Positions 54,814 through 63,475 of a stretch of DNA of 64,000 nt are shown here, in pieces. Numbering within the stretch: position 1 is the first letter of the stretch; each line of letters starts with the position of its first letter. Position numbers and translations under genes: made by a program. The stretch is from Rhizobium tropici CIAT 899 (GTDB lineage: Bacteria; Pseudomonadota; Alphaproteobacteria; Rhizobiales; Rhizobiaceae), in the NCBI RefSeq assembly GCF_000330885.1, contig NC_020062.1:1310374-1374373 (forward strand), read 5' to 3'. The notes beneath the pieces are model-generated. The model saw only the letters and a list, made by a program, of their open reading frames with translations. It was not told where the DNA came from and ran no database searches.

Positions 54814-56594
54814 AACTCCTCCTGCCAGGTTTGCAGCTCCTACGGCAGGCGCTTGGCCGACAGATCCGGCTCATGCCTGTCGTCGTCATTCTCGGCCTGA
54901 TCAGCGCCGTACTCGAAGGCACCGGCATCGGCCTCATCATTCCGATGCTCAGCATCATCGGAGGCGAAAAGGCTTCGACTGGGCTGAGCGGGTTTTCCGC
55001 TCTCTTCCAGCAAGTCGGATCCGGTCTGGACGACCGACAGCGGATGATGGTGATTGCCGCCTGCATTCTGGCGCTGATCACGCTCAAGAACATCCTCGCC
55101 TTCGCCAATACGGCACTGACCAACTTCATACACGGCAAGGCCGGCCACGCGATCCGCAGCGCGCTTGCCGATCGGCTCCTGAAGATCGGATATCCTTTCT
55201 TCCTGCAGCAAAGCCCAGGCCGGCTGCTCAACATCATCTCCAACGAATCCTGGCGGGCATCGGATGCCATACAGACGGTGCTTGGGGCGATGGTCAATGC
55301 ATCGGCGACTGTCATTCTTCTTGACTTTCTGCTGCTGCTGTCCTGGCAGATGACGCTTTGCGTCGCGCTCGGCCTCATCCTCGTCCAGGCCGCGCATGCC
55401 GGCCTCTCCGCCGGCCTGAAGATGCCGAGCCGCACGGTCACTTCCTCTAACAATGAACTTGCCGGCAGAATGCTGCATCTCGTTCATGCCGGACGGCTGA
55501 TCCGGATTTTCGGCCAGGAGAAGCGCGAAAAGGCCGTGTTCGACGGCGCATCGAATGCGGTGAGAAAGGCGGGCTTTATTCTGCAGACTCGCCAAGGCGC
55601 GCTGCCGCCGCTGACGGAGGTGCTGCATTCCGCACTTTTCCTCGCGGTCGTCGTCAGCGCCTGGTCGTTTGACGTCAGTTTTCCCATCATCGTCGCCTTC
55701 GTCGTCTTGCTCTACAGGCTGCAGCCGCATGTGCGCGCTCTGCAGCAGGCATGGAGCCAGGTGCAAGGCTGGAGCGGTTCGCTGGAGGAAGTCCGCTGGC
55801 TGCTGGATGCCTCCGGCAAGCCACCCCCGCCGGCGGGAGATCTGCCAGCTCCCCGACTGAACCGCGAGATAAAATTCGACAAGGTGAGCTTTCGATATCC
55901 TGGCTCCGCCGCACGTCCGGTGGTGCTGCGATCCACCAGTTTCGAAATTGGCCATGGTCGCTCCACTGCCCTGATCGGCCGATCGGGAGCGGGAAAGACG
56001 ACGATCGTGAACCTCCTTTGCCGTTTTGTCGAACCTGACGAAGGCGAGATCCTGATCGATGGATTGCCGCTCAGCCGCATCGATCCCACGCAATGGCGAA
56101 ACCGGCTCGCGCTTGCCAGCCAGGACCTGGAACTGGTCGACGGCACCATTTTCGAAAACATCGCCTATGGGCAGCATACCTCGCACGCTGAGGCGGAAGA
56201 GGCCGCCAGACTTGCCGAAGCGCATGAATTCATCGAAAAACTGCCTGACGGATACGCAACACTCGTCGGCTACAGGGGCGCGAGCCTTTCGGCCGGACAG
56301 CGCCAGCGAATAGCTCTCGCAAGGGCGCTCGTTCGCGATCCCGATATTCTCATTCTGGACGAAGCGACCAACGCCATGGATGGATTGTCGGAAGCTGCCA
56401 TTGTCGAGACGCTGAAATTGCGAGCCGGTCGTCGCACGACGATCGTGATCAGCCATCATCGCAGCACGATCTCCTTCTGCGACGACGTTGTCATCCTCAG
56501 CGGCGGCCGCGTCCGCAACCAGACGGCATTTGCCGAGGTCGCGTCCCTCAGCATGGATCAGCTTTATGAGGACGAAGTGCTCGGCAAACAGTGA
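54807..56594 (+). CDS. ABC exporter of glycan or lipid-linked sugar (MsbA/PglK-like)
   Basis: Fused half-transporter of 595 residues: six membrane helices in the first 320 residues and an ATPase with Walker A IGRSGAGKTTIVNLL, signature SLSAGQRQRIALARAL (Ala for the second Gly) and Walker B ILILDEATNAMD. The usual His loop is present as ISHHRSTIS. ATG at 54807 lies behind GAGGAGAG and overlaps the glycosyltransferase stop by 7 bases, so it belongs to the glycan operon, most likely as the flippase for its product. A longer upstream frame is a shadow of the glycosyltransferase. Confidence 0.9.
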   Translation: MLKLLLPGLQLLRQALGRQIRLMPVVVILGLISAVLEGTGIGLIIPMLSIIGGEKASTGLSGFSALFQQVGSGLDDRQRMMVIAACILALITLKNILAFANTALTNFIHGKAGHAIRSALADRLLKIGYPFFLQQSPGRLLNIISNESWRASDAIQTVLGAMVNASATVILLDFLLLLSWQMTLCVALGLILVQAAHAGLSAGLKMPSRTVTSSNNELAGRMLHLVHAGRLIRIFGQEKREKAVFDGASNAVRKAGFILQTRQGALPPLTEVLHSALFLAVVVSAWSFDVSFPIIVAFVVLLYRLQPHVRALQQAWSQVQGWSGSLEEVRWLLDASGKPPPPAGDLPAPRLNREIKFDKVSFRYPGSAARPVVLRSTSFEIGHGRSTALIGRSGAGKTTIVNLLCRFVEPDEGEILIDGLPLSRIDPTQWRNRLALASQDLELVDGTIFENIAYGQHTSHAEAEEAARLAEAHEFIEKLPDGYATLVGYRGASLSAGQRQRIALARALVRDPDILILDEATNAMDGLSEAAIVETLKLRAGRRTTIVISHHRSTISFCDDVVILSGGRVRNQTAFAEVASLSMDQLYEDEVLGKQ

Positions 56595-57087
56595 CGCCAG
56601 GTGAGGCAACGGCCATTGGCGCGGCTTGGCTGACGGCGATGCCGGGGGTGCTTGCGACCGTACTTGGTGGTCCGTCACCTGCTCGCGGCTACATGCCGTC
56701 ACTACCCATCCGTATCCTCCGAGCGGAGGGCATCCCAGAAAACGTGGCGAACCATAATTAGATTTTATTAAAATAATTCAAAAGCTTAATCGGCAATTCA
56801 GATCAGAAAGCCTTCTCACACCTCGCCCGAGATACCACCGAAATTGACTCTATCCACCTCGCAAGCTCGCCTGCACTCTTCCGATATTGCTCAAATTTCA
56901 TACTCAGTTGCGCTTCAGTGCAACGCGCACCTTCTGGTCGCGGAAGATAGAAGAGGTAAGCTAGCATGATTTCGTTCTCCATTATGAAACCGGCACAAAT
57001 CCAAGCAATGGCACGACTGTTACGGGCACGGCCATTGAGGGGCTGCACGTGATTGAGCGGGAAGGAAATTGAGGTAGCAGCGCGCCC
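56595..57087. other. Intergenic region, insertion-element flank
   Basis: No supported gene. An AT-rich patch lies at 56755-56800. A 40-codon frame at 56639-56761 and a 59-codon minus-strand frame at 56803-56982 lack ribosome sites and family likeness. No terminal inverted repeat of the IS6 remnant could be defined. Confidence 0.4.
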
Positions 57088-57444
57088 ATGACCGTGAGTG
57101 AACCGACCTCCAGGAACCACCGCTGCCCGATCGAAATCGTAGCCCGTGCTGTTTGGCTCTACTTCCGCTTCAATCTGAGCCTGCGCGATGTTGAGGAAAT
57201 GCTGTTCGATCGCGGGATCGCCGTTTCCTACGAGACGATCCCCCGATGGTGCCGAAAGCTCGGCCCTGATTATGCGCGCCGCATACGCCACAAGGCGCCC
57301 ACGAAAGGCGATGTCTGGCACCTCGCTGAGGTCGTGGCACGCATCAACGGTCAGAAAAGCTGGTTGTGGAGAGCGGTTGATCAGGACCGATATGTCAAGC
57401 GGCCACCTTTCAAACAACGTGACAACGCCGCTACCGGTATTTGA
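57088..57444 (+). pseudogene. IS6-family transposase fragment, truncated and mutated
   Basis: 118-codon frame matching the first half of IS6/IS26-type transposases: helix-turn-helix region RFNLSLRDVEEMLFDRGIAVSYETI, then RWCRKLGPDYARRI and the start of the catalytic domain DVWHLAEVVARINGQKSWLWRAVDQD. Complete enzymes have about 230-240 residues. The position that normally holds the first catalytic Asp (WHLDEV) is Ala here. The frame loses likeness after VDQDRYV, so the distal half with the other two catalytic residues is missing. A dead insertion-sequence remnant. Confidence 0.8.
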
Positions 57445-57548
57445 AGTTCTTCCCCTGCGAATTTGAATGATCAGCCGGAGCCGACCAATCGCGATGACGC
57501 GATTGGCAAATTTGGTTTCCGCGGAGCTGTCGTGGTCAAAAGAGCGAC

Positions 57549-58175
57549 TTAAGCTGCCTTGATCGTCGGTGCCAGCCGCTGATAGGAAATAAGATCTTCG
57601 ATCGTAATGAGATGAAGGCCATGTCGCTCGGCGAAAGCTTCCAGCTCGGGAAGACGGGCCATGGTGCCATCGTCATTGGCAACCTCGCAGATCACGCCGG
57701 ACGCGGTCAGTCCTGCAAGTCGTGCGAGATCGACGGCTGCTTCCGTGTGACCCGGCCGGCCGAGCACACCTTCAGGATGGGCGCGCAGCGGGAAGATGTG
57801 GCCGGGACGAGCAAAATCGTCAGGCTTTGTTCCCGGCGTGACGAGAGCGCGGACGGTGGCTGCACGGTCGGCGGCAGAAATGCCCGTTGTGGTTTCCGGA
57901 ATATAGTCAACCGAGACAGTGAAGGCGGTCTTCAGCATTTCGGTATTGCGGGGAACCATAAGCGGGATATCGAGCTCATCGAGGCGCTCTCCCTTCATCG
58001 CGACACAGATCAATCCACGCGCATGGTTCATCATGAATGCGATGGCCTTGGCGCTGATCGCGTCGGAAGCGATGACCAGATCGCCTTCATTCTCACGGTC
58101 GCGGTCGTCGACAACAACGACAATATCTCCGCGCGCTATCGCTTCAATTGCATCTTCAATTTTGGCAATTGCCAT
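57549..58175 (-). CDS. ribB: 3,4-dihydroxy-2-butanone-4-phosphate synthase
   Basis: Riboflavin synthesis enzyme that converts ribulose 5-phosphate to the four-carbon precursor and formate. 208 residues, stand-alone RibB without the GTP cyclohydrolase II domain. Signatures: VVVVDDRDRENEGDLVIAS (metal and substrate Asp/Glu), FMMNHARGLICVAM, RPGHIFPLRAHPEGVLGRPGHTEAAVDLARLAG (separate landmarks around residues 120-150) and ICEVANDDGTMARLPEL. Ribosome site GAAAGGCAG before ATG 58175. An FMN riboswitch about 120 bases upstream indicates repression by FMN. Confidence 0.95.
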   Translation of the reverse strand: MAIAKIEDAIEAIARGDIVVVVDDRDRENEGDLVIASDAISAKAIAFMMNHARGLICVAMKGERLDELDIPLMVPRNTEMLKTAFTVSVDYIPETTTGISAADRAATVRALVTPGTKPDDFARPGHIFPLRAHPEGVLGRPGHTEAAVDLARLAGLTASGVICEVANDDGTMARLPELEAFAERHGLHLITIEDLISYQRLAPTIKAA

Positions 58176-58187
58176 GTCTTCTGCCTT

Positions 58188-58280
58188 TCAAGGGTTCGCC
58201 GCTTCGGCGGCATCCATGGCCGATTTCTCAGCCACCGTTTTCCCTTGGGCGAACAAGGATGCGAACACGCCACGAAGCAT
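58188..58280 (-). CDS. Possible 30-residue leader ORF between FMN riboswitch and ribB
   Basis: ATG at 58280 to TGA at 58188 encodes 30 residues beginning MLRGVFASLF and ending AEAANP, just downstream of the riboswitch and ending 12 bases before the ribB start. Codon use looks coding (GC-rich third positions), and two stems overlap it: ACGCCA/TGGCGT across its start and GCCGC/GCGGC near its end. A CAAGGG segment inside can pair with CCCTTG beside the ribB ribosome site. No ribosome site of its own is evident, so it may equally be a non-coding expression platform. Confidence 0.3.
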   Translation of the reverse strand: MLRGVFASLFAQGKTVAEKSAMDAAEAANP

Positions 58281-58295
58281 GGCGTTGCAACATTG

Positions 58296-58430
58296 CTCTC
58301 TTCCATCCGGACTATGACCGTCGGCTCCGGCATCTCACCGGATCTGCTGACCCTCCGCTTCGACGGAGGCGCTCGCGGGCTCCGAGTTTCCTCGATACCG
58401 CCGGTGGGGAATTACACCCCGCCCTGAGAA
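58296..58430 (-). promoter_or_regulatory. FMN riboswitch (RFN element)
   Basis: Read on the minus strand the region gives the conserved RFN parts in order: TCAGGGCGGGGTGTAATTCC, CCACCGGCGGTA, GAGCCCGCGAGC, GTCAGCAGATCCGGTGAGA, GCCGGAGCCGACGGT and AGTCCGGATGGAAGAGAG. The closing stem is formed by the 5' CTCAGGG region and the 3' end. It binds FMN and controls ribB, which starts 120 bases downstream. The expression platform probably masks the ribB ribosome site rather than ending transcription, as no T run follows. Confidence 0.96.
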
Positions 58431-58533
58431 CATCTGAAACATAGGCGATCGGCAGCCGGAATCGCAAGAGGGGTTTCAGCATTCGGCCGCATTTCAATCA
58501 CTTGAAACGCTGAACAGTCTGTTCGGCTCGTTT

Positions 58534-59316
58534 TTACGACATGATCAAGCCGCCATCGACATTGATGGTCTGGCCGGTGATATAGGCAGCGTCGTCGCTT
58601 GCAAGAAAGGTGACAAGGCCGGCGACATCCTCGCCGGAGCCCGCTCGCTTCATCGGGATGCCATCGACCCATTCCCTCATCAGTTCACCCGGGCCGTAAT
58701 TGCCGAGCAGCTTGCCCCAAGCCTGGTCGTTGTAGGCCCACATGTCGGTCTCGATGATCCCGGGGCAAAACGCATTGACGGTGATATTCTCGATGGCGAC
58801 TTCCTTGGCGAGGCTTTGCGTGATGCCCACGACCCCCATCTTGGATGCCGCATAATGCGGCGTGTAGATGAAGCCGTCTCGCGCCTGGCCGGAAGCCGTG
58901 TTGATGATACGGCCGCCGCGGCCATGCTTGCGCATGCGGGCAATTGCTTCCTGGGCGCAGAGAAAGACGCCCTTTGTATTCACCGCCATGACCTTGTCCC
59001 ACTCGCTCTCGCTCATCTCCTCGATGCGAGCAATGGTGATGACACCTGCATTCTGTATCGAGACGTCGACGCTACCGAAGGCCTGTTCGGCGGCATCATA
59101 AAGCGCCTTGACACTTGCCTTGTCGGTAACGTCACCGACGAAAGAGACGGACTTCCCGCCGTCAACCTTGATCTGTTCGGCCACACCATGGACGCTTTCT
59201 TCGTTGGCTGAGACCACGAGATTGGCGCCTTCGCGCGCGAAGCGCTTGGCGATGGCCGCACCGATGCCGCGGCTGGCACCCGTTATGACCACGGTCTTCT
59301 TCTCAAAGCGTTGCAT
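58534..59316 (-). CDS. Short-chain dehydrogenase/reductase (SDR)
   Basis: Classical SDR of 260 residues from ATG at 59316 (AAAGGA upstream). NAD loop TGASRGIGAAI, adenine-binding DVTDK, QNAGVI, catalytic Ser in NTASGQARD and Tyr/Lys in YAASKMGV, ending ITGQTINVDGGLIMS. It resembles sorbitol/polyol or meso-butanediol dehydrogenases (the region CPGIIETDMWAYNDQAWG is of that type, with a long substrate loop). Last gene of the ABC/SDR/TPI operon, 53 bases after tpiA. Probably oxidises a polyol taken up by the ABC system. Confidence 0.88.
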   Translation of the reverse strand: MQRFEKKTVVITGASRGIGAAIAKRFAREGANLVVSANEESVHGVAEQIKVDGGKSVSFVGDVTDKASVKALYDAAEQAFGSVDVSIQNAGVITIARIEEMSESEWDKVMAVNTKGVFLCAQEAIARMRKHGRGGRIINTASGQARDGFIYTPHYAASKMGVVGITQSLAKEVAIENITVNAFCPGIIETDMWAYNDQAWGKLLGNYGPGELMREWVDGIPMKRAGSGEDVAGLVTFLASDDAAYITGQTINVDGGLIMS

Positions 59317-59369
59317 TTTTTTCCTTTCAAGGCGCCATCGGCACGCCGACGGCATCTGAGCCTTCTCGC

Positions 59370-60107
59370 TCAACCTGCTGCAGAAATGATCCCGGCAAAT
59401 TCCGATGCCTTCAAAGAGGCGCCGCCGACGAGTGCCCCGTTCACGTTACTCAGGCCGAAGATTGCCGGCGCATTCGACGCCTTGACCGAGCCGCCATAGA
59501 GGATTTTGACCAAGCTTCCATCCCGGCCCATCCGTTCTTCCAGCAAGCGCCGGATCGCTGAATGGACCTCCTCAATTTGCTCGGAGGTCGGCACCAGGCC
59601 TGTCCCGATTGCCCAAACAGGCTCATAGGCGATCACGAGATTGGCGCTGTTTGCGCCCTGAGGAATGGACCCGCTCAACTGATCGCCGACGACTTCGATC
59701 GCCCGTCCTTCGTCGCGCTCATGCCGCGTCTCACCCACGCAGATAATCGCGATCAAACCCGCGCGATGAGCGGCAATTGCCTTTGCAAGAACGATGTCAT
59801 TATCCTCTCCGTACGACATGCGCCGCTCCGAATGCCCAAGGATGATGTAGCGAACACCGGCGTCCGCCAGCATTTCCGCGGACACATCGCCGGTGTGGGC
59901 GCCGCACGCCTGGGCATGGCAATCCTGCGCGCCGATGACGAGATGCGATTCTCTAGCCCGCTCCACGGCGCGGTCGATCAGCGTGAAGGGCGGGCAGACG
60001 ACGATGTCGCACGCCGCACTGCCCGTCAGTCCCTTCAGCGCCTCGATCTCAGCCTGGGAGGAGACGAAACCGTTCATTTTCCAGTTTCCAGCGATCAGCT
60101 TGCGCAT
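59370..60107 (-). CDS. tpiA: Triosephosphate isomerase paralogue
   Basis: TIM-barrel isomerase of 245 residues. Catalytic residues visible: Asn/Lys in LIAGNWKMNG, His in YIILGHSERR, Glu in IAYEPVWAIGTG, and the phosphate-binding GGSVKASNAP near the end. It is shorter and embedded in a sugar/polyol operon between two SDR genes, so it may be a second isomerase acting on a tetrose or triose phosphate (as tpiB/EryH in rhizobial erythritol loci) instead of the housekeeping enzyme. Starts four bases after the neighbouring SDR stop... ATG 60107 follows weak GGTGAT. Confidence 0.9.
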   Translation of the reverse strand: MRKLIAGNWKMNGFVSSQAEIEALKGLTGSAACDIVVCPPFTLIDRAVERARESHLVIGAQDCHAQACGAHTGDVSAEMLADAGVRYIILGHSERRMSYGEDNDIVLAKAIAAHRAGLIAIICVGETRHERDEGRAIEVVGDQLSGSIPQGANSANLVIAYEPVWAIGTGLVPTSEQIEEVHSAIRRLLEERMGRDGSLVKILYGGSVKASNAPAIFGLSNVNGALVGGASLKASEFAGIISAAG

Positions 60108-60111
60108 GGCA

Positions 60112-60900
60112 TCACCAGCAGCAGAAGCCGCCATCGACGAGCAGATCAACGCCCGTCACGAAGCTTGCGGCATTCGATAGCAGAAAGACGGCCGGACCGA
60201 CCATCTCGTCAACATTGGCCATACGCTGCATCGGCGTCTGCTCTTCGAAGAGCTTGGTCTGATGCACCATTTCCGGGCGCGTATTCATTGGTGTTGCCGT
60301 ATAGCCTGGCGAGATCGTGTTGACGCGGATGCCGCGGCCAACCCATTCCATGGCGAAAGATTTCGACATATGGATCACACCGGCTTTCGACGCATTGTAA
60401 TGCGCCTGGCTTAGACCCCGATTGACGATGACGCCGGACATGGATGCGATATTGACGATCGAACCGCGGCCGTTCCTCAACATGGCGCGCGCTTCGGCCT
60501 GGCAGGACAGAAAGATGCCCTTGAGGTTGATATCCATCAGCGTCTGATACTGATCCTCTTCCATGTCCTCGGCAGGGTTGGCATTCGCAATGCCGGCTGC
60601 ATTCACGGCCAGCGAGAGCGCACCAAGATCGGCCTCGGTACGCGCGACCGCTTCAGCCATGGACCCCTTGCTGGTAACATCTGCTGCAATTTCGATCGAA
60701 CGGCGCCCGGCGGCCTGAATATGGTGCGCGGTCTTGGCAAGACTGTCATCGGTGCGGCGATCCAGAAGCGCTACGTCCGCGCCGCACTGGGCAAGACCGA
60801 TCGCGATCCTTTGCCCGATGCCGCTGCCGGCGCCGGTTACAATCGCAACCTGGCCGCTGAGATCAAATAATTTCGGTGCATTCAGAGAGATGTCGGACAC
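60112..60900 (-). CDS. Short-chain dehydrogenase/reductase (SDR)
   Basis: Classical SDR of 262 residues. Start is GTG at 60900 (VSDISLNAPKLFDLSG), with AAAGGAAG seven bases upstream. NAD loop TGAGSGIGQRI, LLDRRTDD after beta-2 (Asp favouring NAD), NAAGIA, catalytic Ser in NIASMSG and YNASKAGV, ending VTGVDLLVDGGFCCW. It resembles D-threitol/arabitol/xylitol-type dehydrogenases of rhizobial polyol loci, but the substrate is not fixed. 22 bases after the ABC ATPase stop and four bases before tpiA, so part of the same transcript. Confidence 0.89.
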   Translation of the reverse strand: MSDISLNAPKLFDLSGQVAIVTGAGSGIGQRIAIGLAQCGADVALLDRRTDDSLAKTAHHIQAAGRRSIEIAADVTSKGSMAEAVARTEADLGALSLAVNAAGIANANPAEDMEEDQYQTLMDINLKGIFLSCQAEARAMLRNGRGSIVNIASMSGVIVNRGLSQAHYNASKAGVIHMSKSFAMEWVGRGIRVNTISPGYTATPMNTRPEMVHQTKLFEEQTPMQRMANVDEMVGPAVFLLSNAASFVTGVDLLVDGGFCCW

Positions 60901-60922
60901 CGCTCTTCCTTTCTGTCTTTGC

Positions 60923-62401
60923 CTAGATTGTCGCCAGTTCCATGACCGAGACATCATTGGCCTCGTCACGCTTGAGAATGCCTGCTTGCTTGCCCTGCGC
61001 CAGCACGAGAATGCGGTTTGAGACGCCGAGAACCTCCTCCAGATCCGAGCTGACGACGATGACCGCAACACCCTGCTTGGCGAGGTTGACGATGATATCG
61101 TAGATGCCGGCACGCGCTCCGACATCGATGCCGCGCGTCGGCTCATCGAGCACCACGACCTTGGGATTGCGCATCAGCCATTTGGCGATTACGACCTTCT
61201 GCTGGTTACCGCCGGACAGATCCGACGCGAGTTGCTCCGCACGCCCTTTTACGCCGAACTTCGCCACCGCCTTCTCGGCGAAGACACGCTTCATGCCCGC
61301 TGTTATCCATCGGCCGCCGAGCTTATCGAGATTGGCATAGATAATGTTTTCGCTGATCTTGTGTGCCACGACGAGACCTTGCTCCTTGCGGTCCTCAGGC
61401 ACCATCACGATTCCCTTGGCAATCGCGTCGGCGGGACTGCGCAGCCTCAATGTCTCGCCGTCGAGGCTGACAGCGCCGCCGCTGATCGGGTCGGCGCCTG
61501 AAATCGCGCGCACCAATTCGGTGCGGCCCGCACCGACAAGACCGGCAATGCCGAGGATCTCGCCTGCGTGCACGTCAAAGGTGACATCGCGGAATGCATT
61601 TTCCGGAGATGAAAGACCGGATACCTGAAGAACCGGGCGGCTGGTTGGCTCCGGCAGCGCCGGAAACAGGCGATCGAGTGAACGGCCGACCATGCTTTCG
61701 ACAATCGTGCGAACCGGCGTCGAGCTGTCCGCGAACTCGTGGACCCGTTCCCCATCACGCAGCACCACGATGCGGTCCGTGATCTGCTTGATCTCTTCCA
61801 TGCGGTGGGAAATATAGATGATGCCGACGCCCTCGGAACGAAGCTTGCGAACCTGTTCGAAGAGGGCTTCGGTTTCCGCGCCGCCTAATGCCGCGGTCGG
61901 CTCATCGAGGATCAGGAGCTTTGCATTGAGCGCCAGCGCCTTTGCGATCTCTATGAGCTGCTGGTTTGCGGTCGACAGGCCGGCGACTTTCCGTGTCGCT
62001 GGAATATGGAGGTTCAGTCGAGCCAATTGCTCCTGGGCGCGGCGGACCATCTGCGCGCGGTCGACCACGCCGTTCTTCATCGGCCAGCGGCCGATGAAGA
62101 CATTTTCGGCGATCGAAAGATGCGGCAGAAGCTGCAGTTCCTGGTGGATCAGGACGACACCCTTGTCGATCGCCTCACGCGGTGCGGCCGGGGCATAAGG
62201 CTGCCCCAGCCATGTCATCAAACCTTCGGAAGGGGTGCGTGACCCCGCGATGATACCTGACAGCGTCGACTTGCCGGCGCCGTTTTCGCCGAGAAGGGCA
62301 ACCACTTCGCCGGGATAGACGTCGAGGTCCACATTCTTGAGAACCTGGAGCGGTCCGTAGCGCTTGGATATACCCCTTAGGGAAAGAACCGGCTCGGTCA
62401 C
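60923..62401 (-). CDS. Sugar ABC transporter ATPase, duplicated RbsA-type
   Basis: 492-residue ATPase with two nucleotide-binding halves. First half: Walker A LLGENGAGKSTLSGIIAG, signature-like GLSTANQQLIEIAKAL (degenerate), Walker B LLILDEPTAALGG. Second half: degenerate Walker A GLVGAGRTELVRA, signature LSGGNQQKVVIAKWL, Walker B VVVLDEPTRGIDVG. This asymmetry is standard for ribose/xylose-type importers. GTG start at 62401 behind TTAGGAGG. Between the binding-protein gene (27-base gap) and the SDR. Drives import of a monosaccharide or polyol. Confidence 0.94.
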   Translation of the reverse strand: MTEPVLSLRGISKRYGPLQVLKNVDLDVYPGEVVALLGENGAGKSTLSGIIAGSRTPSEGLMTWLGQPYAPAAPREAIDKGVVLIHQELQLLPHLSIAENVFIGRWPMKNGVVDRAQMVRRAQEQLARLNLHIPATRKVAGLSTANQQLIEIAKALALNAKLLILDEPTAALGGAETEALFEQVRKLRSEGVGIIYISHRMEEIKQITDRIVVLRDGERVHEFADSSTPVRTIVESMVGRSLDRLFPALPEPTSRPVLQVSGLSSPENAFRDVTFDVHAGEILGIAGLVGAGRTELVRAISGADPISGGAVSLDGETLRLRSPADAIAKGIVMVPEDRKEQGLVVAHKISENIIYANLDKLGGRWITAGMKRVFAEKAVAKFGVKGRAEQLASDLSGGNQQKVVIAKWLMRNPKVVVLDEPTRGIDVGARAGIYDIIVNLAKQGVAVIVVSSDLEEVLGVSNRILVLAQGKQAGILKRDEANDVSVMELATI

Positions 62402-62428
62402 AACACACCTCCTAACGATTTCGACTGA

Positions 62429-63358
62429 TTACGGGTGGTTGGCGATGAAGCCCGCCACGTTTTCCTTGGTCGTCAGCGTGGCATCCATCAGCTGCACCGG
62501 CGGCACCTTTTCCTTGGCAGCGAGCTTGACCGCGTTCTCCACCGCATCGCGGCCCATCTTCTGCGTCTGCTGTGTCGCGGTCACGTTGAACACACCTTTG
62601 CCGAGGGCCTCGAGCGCGGCGGTGTCGCCATCAAAACCACCGACCACAATCTTTTGCGATGGGTTGGCGACTTTGATCGCCTGGGCCGCACCGAGCGCCA
62701 GTCCATCTGCCTGAGCAAAGACGATCGAGACATCCGAATTCGACTGCAGCATGTTCTGCATGATCTGGAAGCCCTCGTCCTGGCTCCACATGTTAGAATA
62801 CTGCTCGGCGACGACCTTGACGTCCGGATAGGCCTTCAGCGACTCCTGGCAACCCTTGGTGCGGTCAAGCTCGGGCGTCGTGCCCTTCTGACCATGGATG
62901 ATGACCATCTTACCCTTGCCACCGGCTTCCTTCAGAAGGTAATCGCAAACCGCCTTGGCCGATTTGACGGAGTCGGTCGCAAGAAACGTATCGCCCGGAG
63001 CCCCATCGGCATTGCGATCGACGTTGACAACAGGAATGCCGGCCTTTTGGGCGAGTTTGACAGGAACGGTTGCTGCAGCTGCACCCGCCGGAATGTAGAT
63101 CAGGGCGTCGATATTCTGCGTCAGAAGGTCTTGGACCTGATTGATCTGGGTCGGACCATCGCCCTTGGCATCGACGGTGACAACCTCGATGCCGCGCTTC
63201 TTGGCTTCAGCTTCGACGGACTGCTTGATCTGGTTGAAGAAGTTTGCCTGCAGGTTGGCCACAGCAAGGCCGAGCTTCTTGACTTCGGCCGCATGAACGG
63301 ATCCGAGGCTGAGGCCAAGCAGGGCAGCAGACGCGAGCAGAGTGCGCGCAAATTTCAT
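62429..63358 (-). CDS. Sugar ABC transporter binding protein, RbsB-like
   Basis: Periplasmic binding protein of 309 residues with signal peptide at 1-23 (cut after VHA). Mature part AEVKKLGLAVANLQANFFNQ, then two-lobe landmarks IPVVNVDRNADG, GKGKMVIIHGQKGT and IVVGGFDGDTAALEAL, as in RbsB/XylF-type proteins. ATG at 63358 with GGAGGAAC upstream. 117 bases after the permease gene; the first of the tightly spaced genes. Ligand probably a monosaccharide or sugar alcohol. Confidence 0.93.
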   Translation of the reverse strand: MKFARTLLASAALLGLSLGSVHAAEVKKLGLAVANLQANFFNQIKQSVEAEAKKRGIEVVTVDAKGDGPTQINQVQDLLTQNIDALIYIPAGAAAATVPVKLAQKAGIPVVNVDRNADGAPGDTFLATDSVKSAKAVCDYLLKEAGGKGKMVIIHGQKGTTPELDRTKGCQESLKAYPDVKVVAEQYSNMWSQDEGFQIMQNMLQSNSDVSIVFAQADGLALGAAQAIKVANPSQKIVVGGFDGDTAALEALGKGVFNVTATQQTQKMGRDAVENAVKLAAKEKVPPVQLMDATLTTKENVAGFIANHP

Positions 63359-63475
63359 GTCAGTTCCTCCGTTGTTAATGAACCCGTGGGTTATCCTCCC
63401 CCTCGGGCAATAGATCCGCTCCAAACCTTTCGGAGAGGAATTTCTGGTGGCCCGCATGATCTGCGAGCCGAAAGA

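Noticed and set aside
54840..56702. 620-codon open frame on the minus strand under the ABC exporter
   Set aside because: It mirrors the exporter gene, has no ribosome site and no family likeness; GC-rich codon structure creates such antisense frames.
56639..56761. 40-codon frame after the ABC exporter
   Set aside because: No ribosome site or likeness; probably chance.
56803..56982. 59-codon minus-strand frame near the IS6 remnant
   Set aside because: No ribosome site, no recognisable family, and its longer form reads through the transposase remnant in antisense.
60923..62401. Degenerate signature in the first ATPase half considered as a defect
   Set aside because: Asymmetric, partly degenerate sites are normal for RbsA-type duplicated ATPases.
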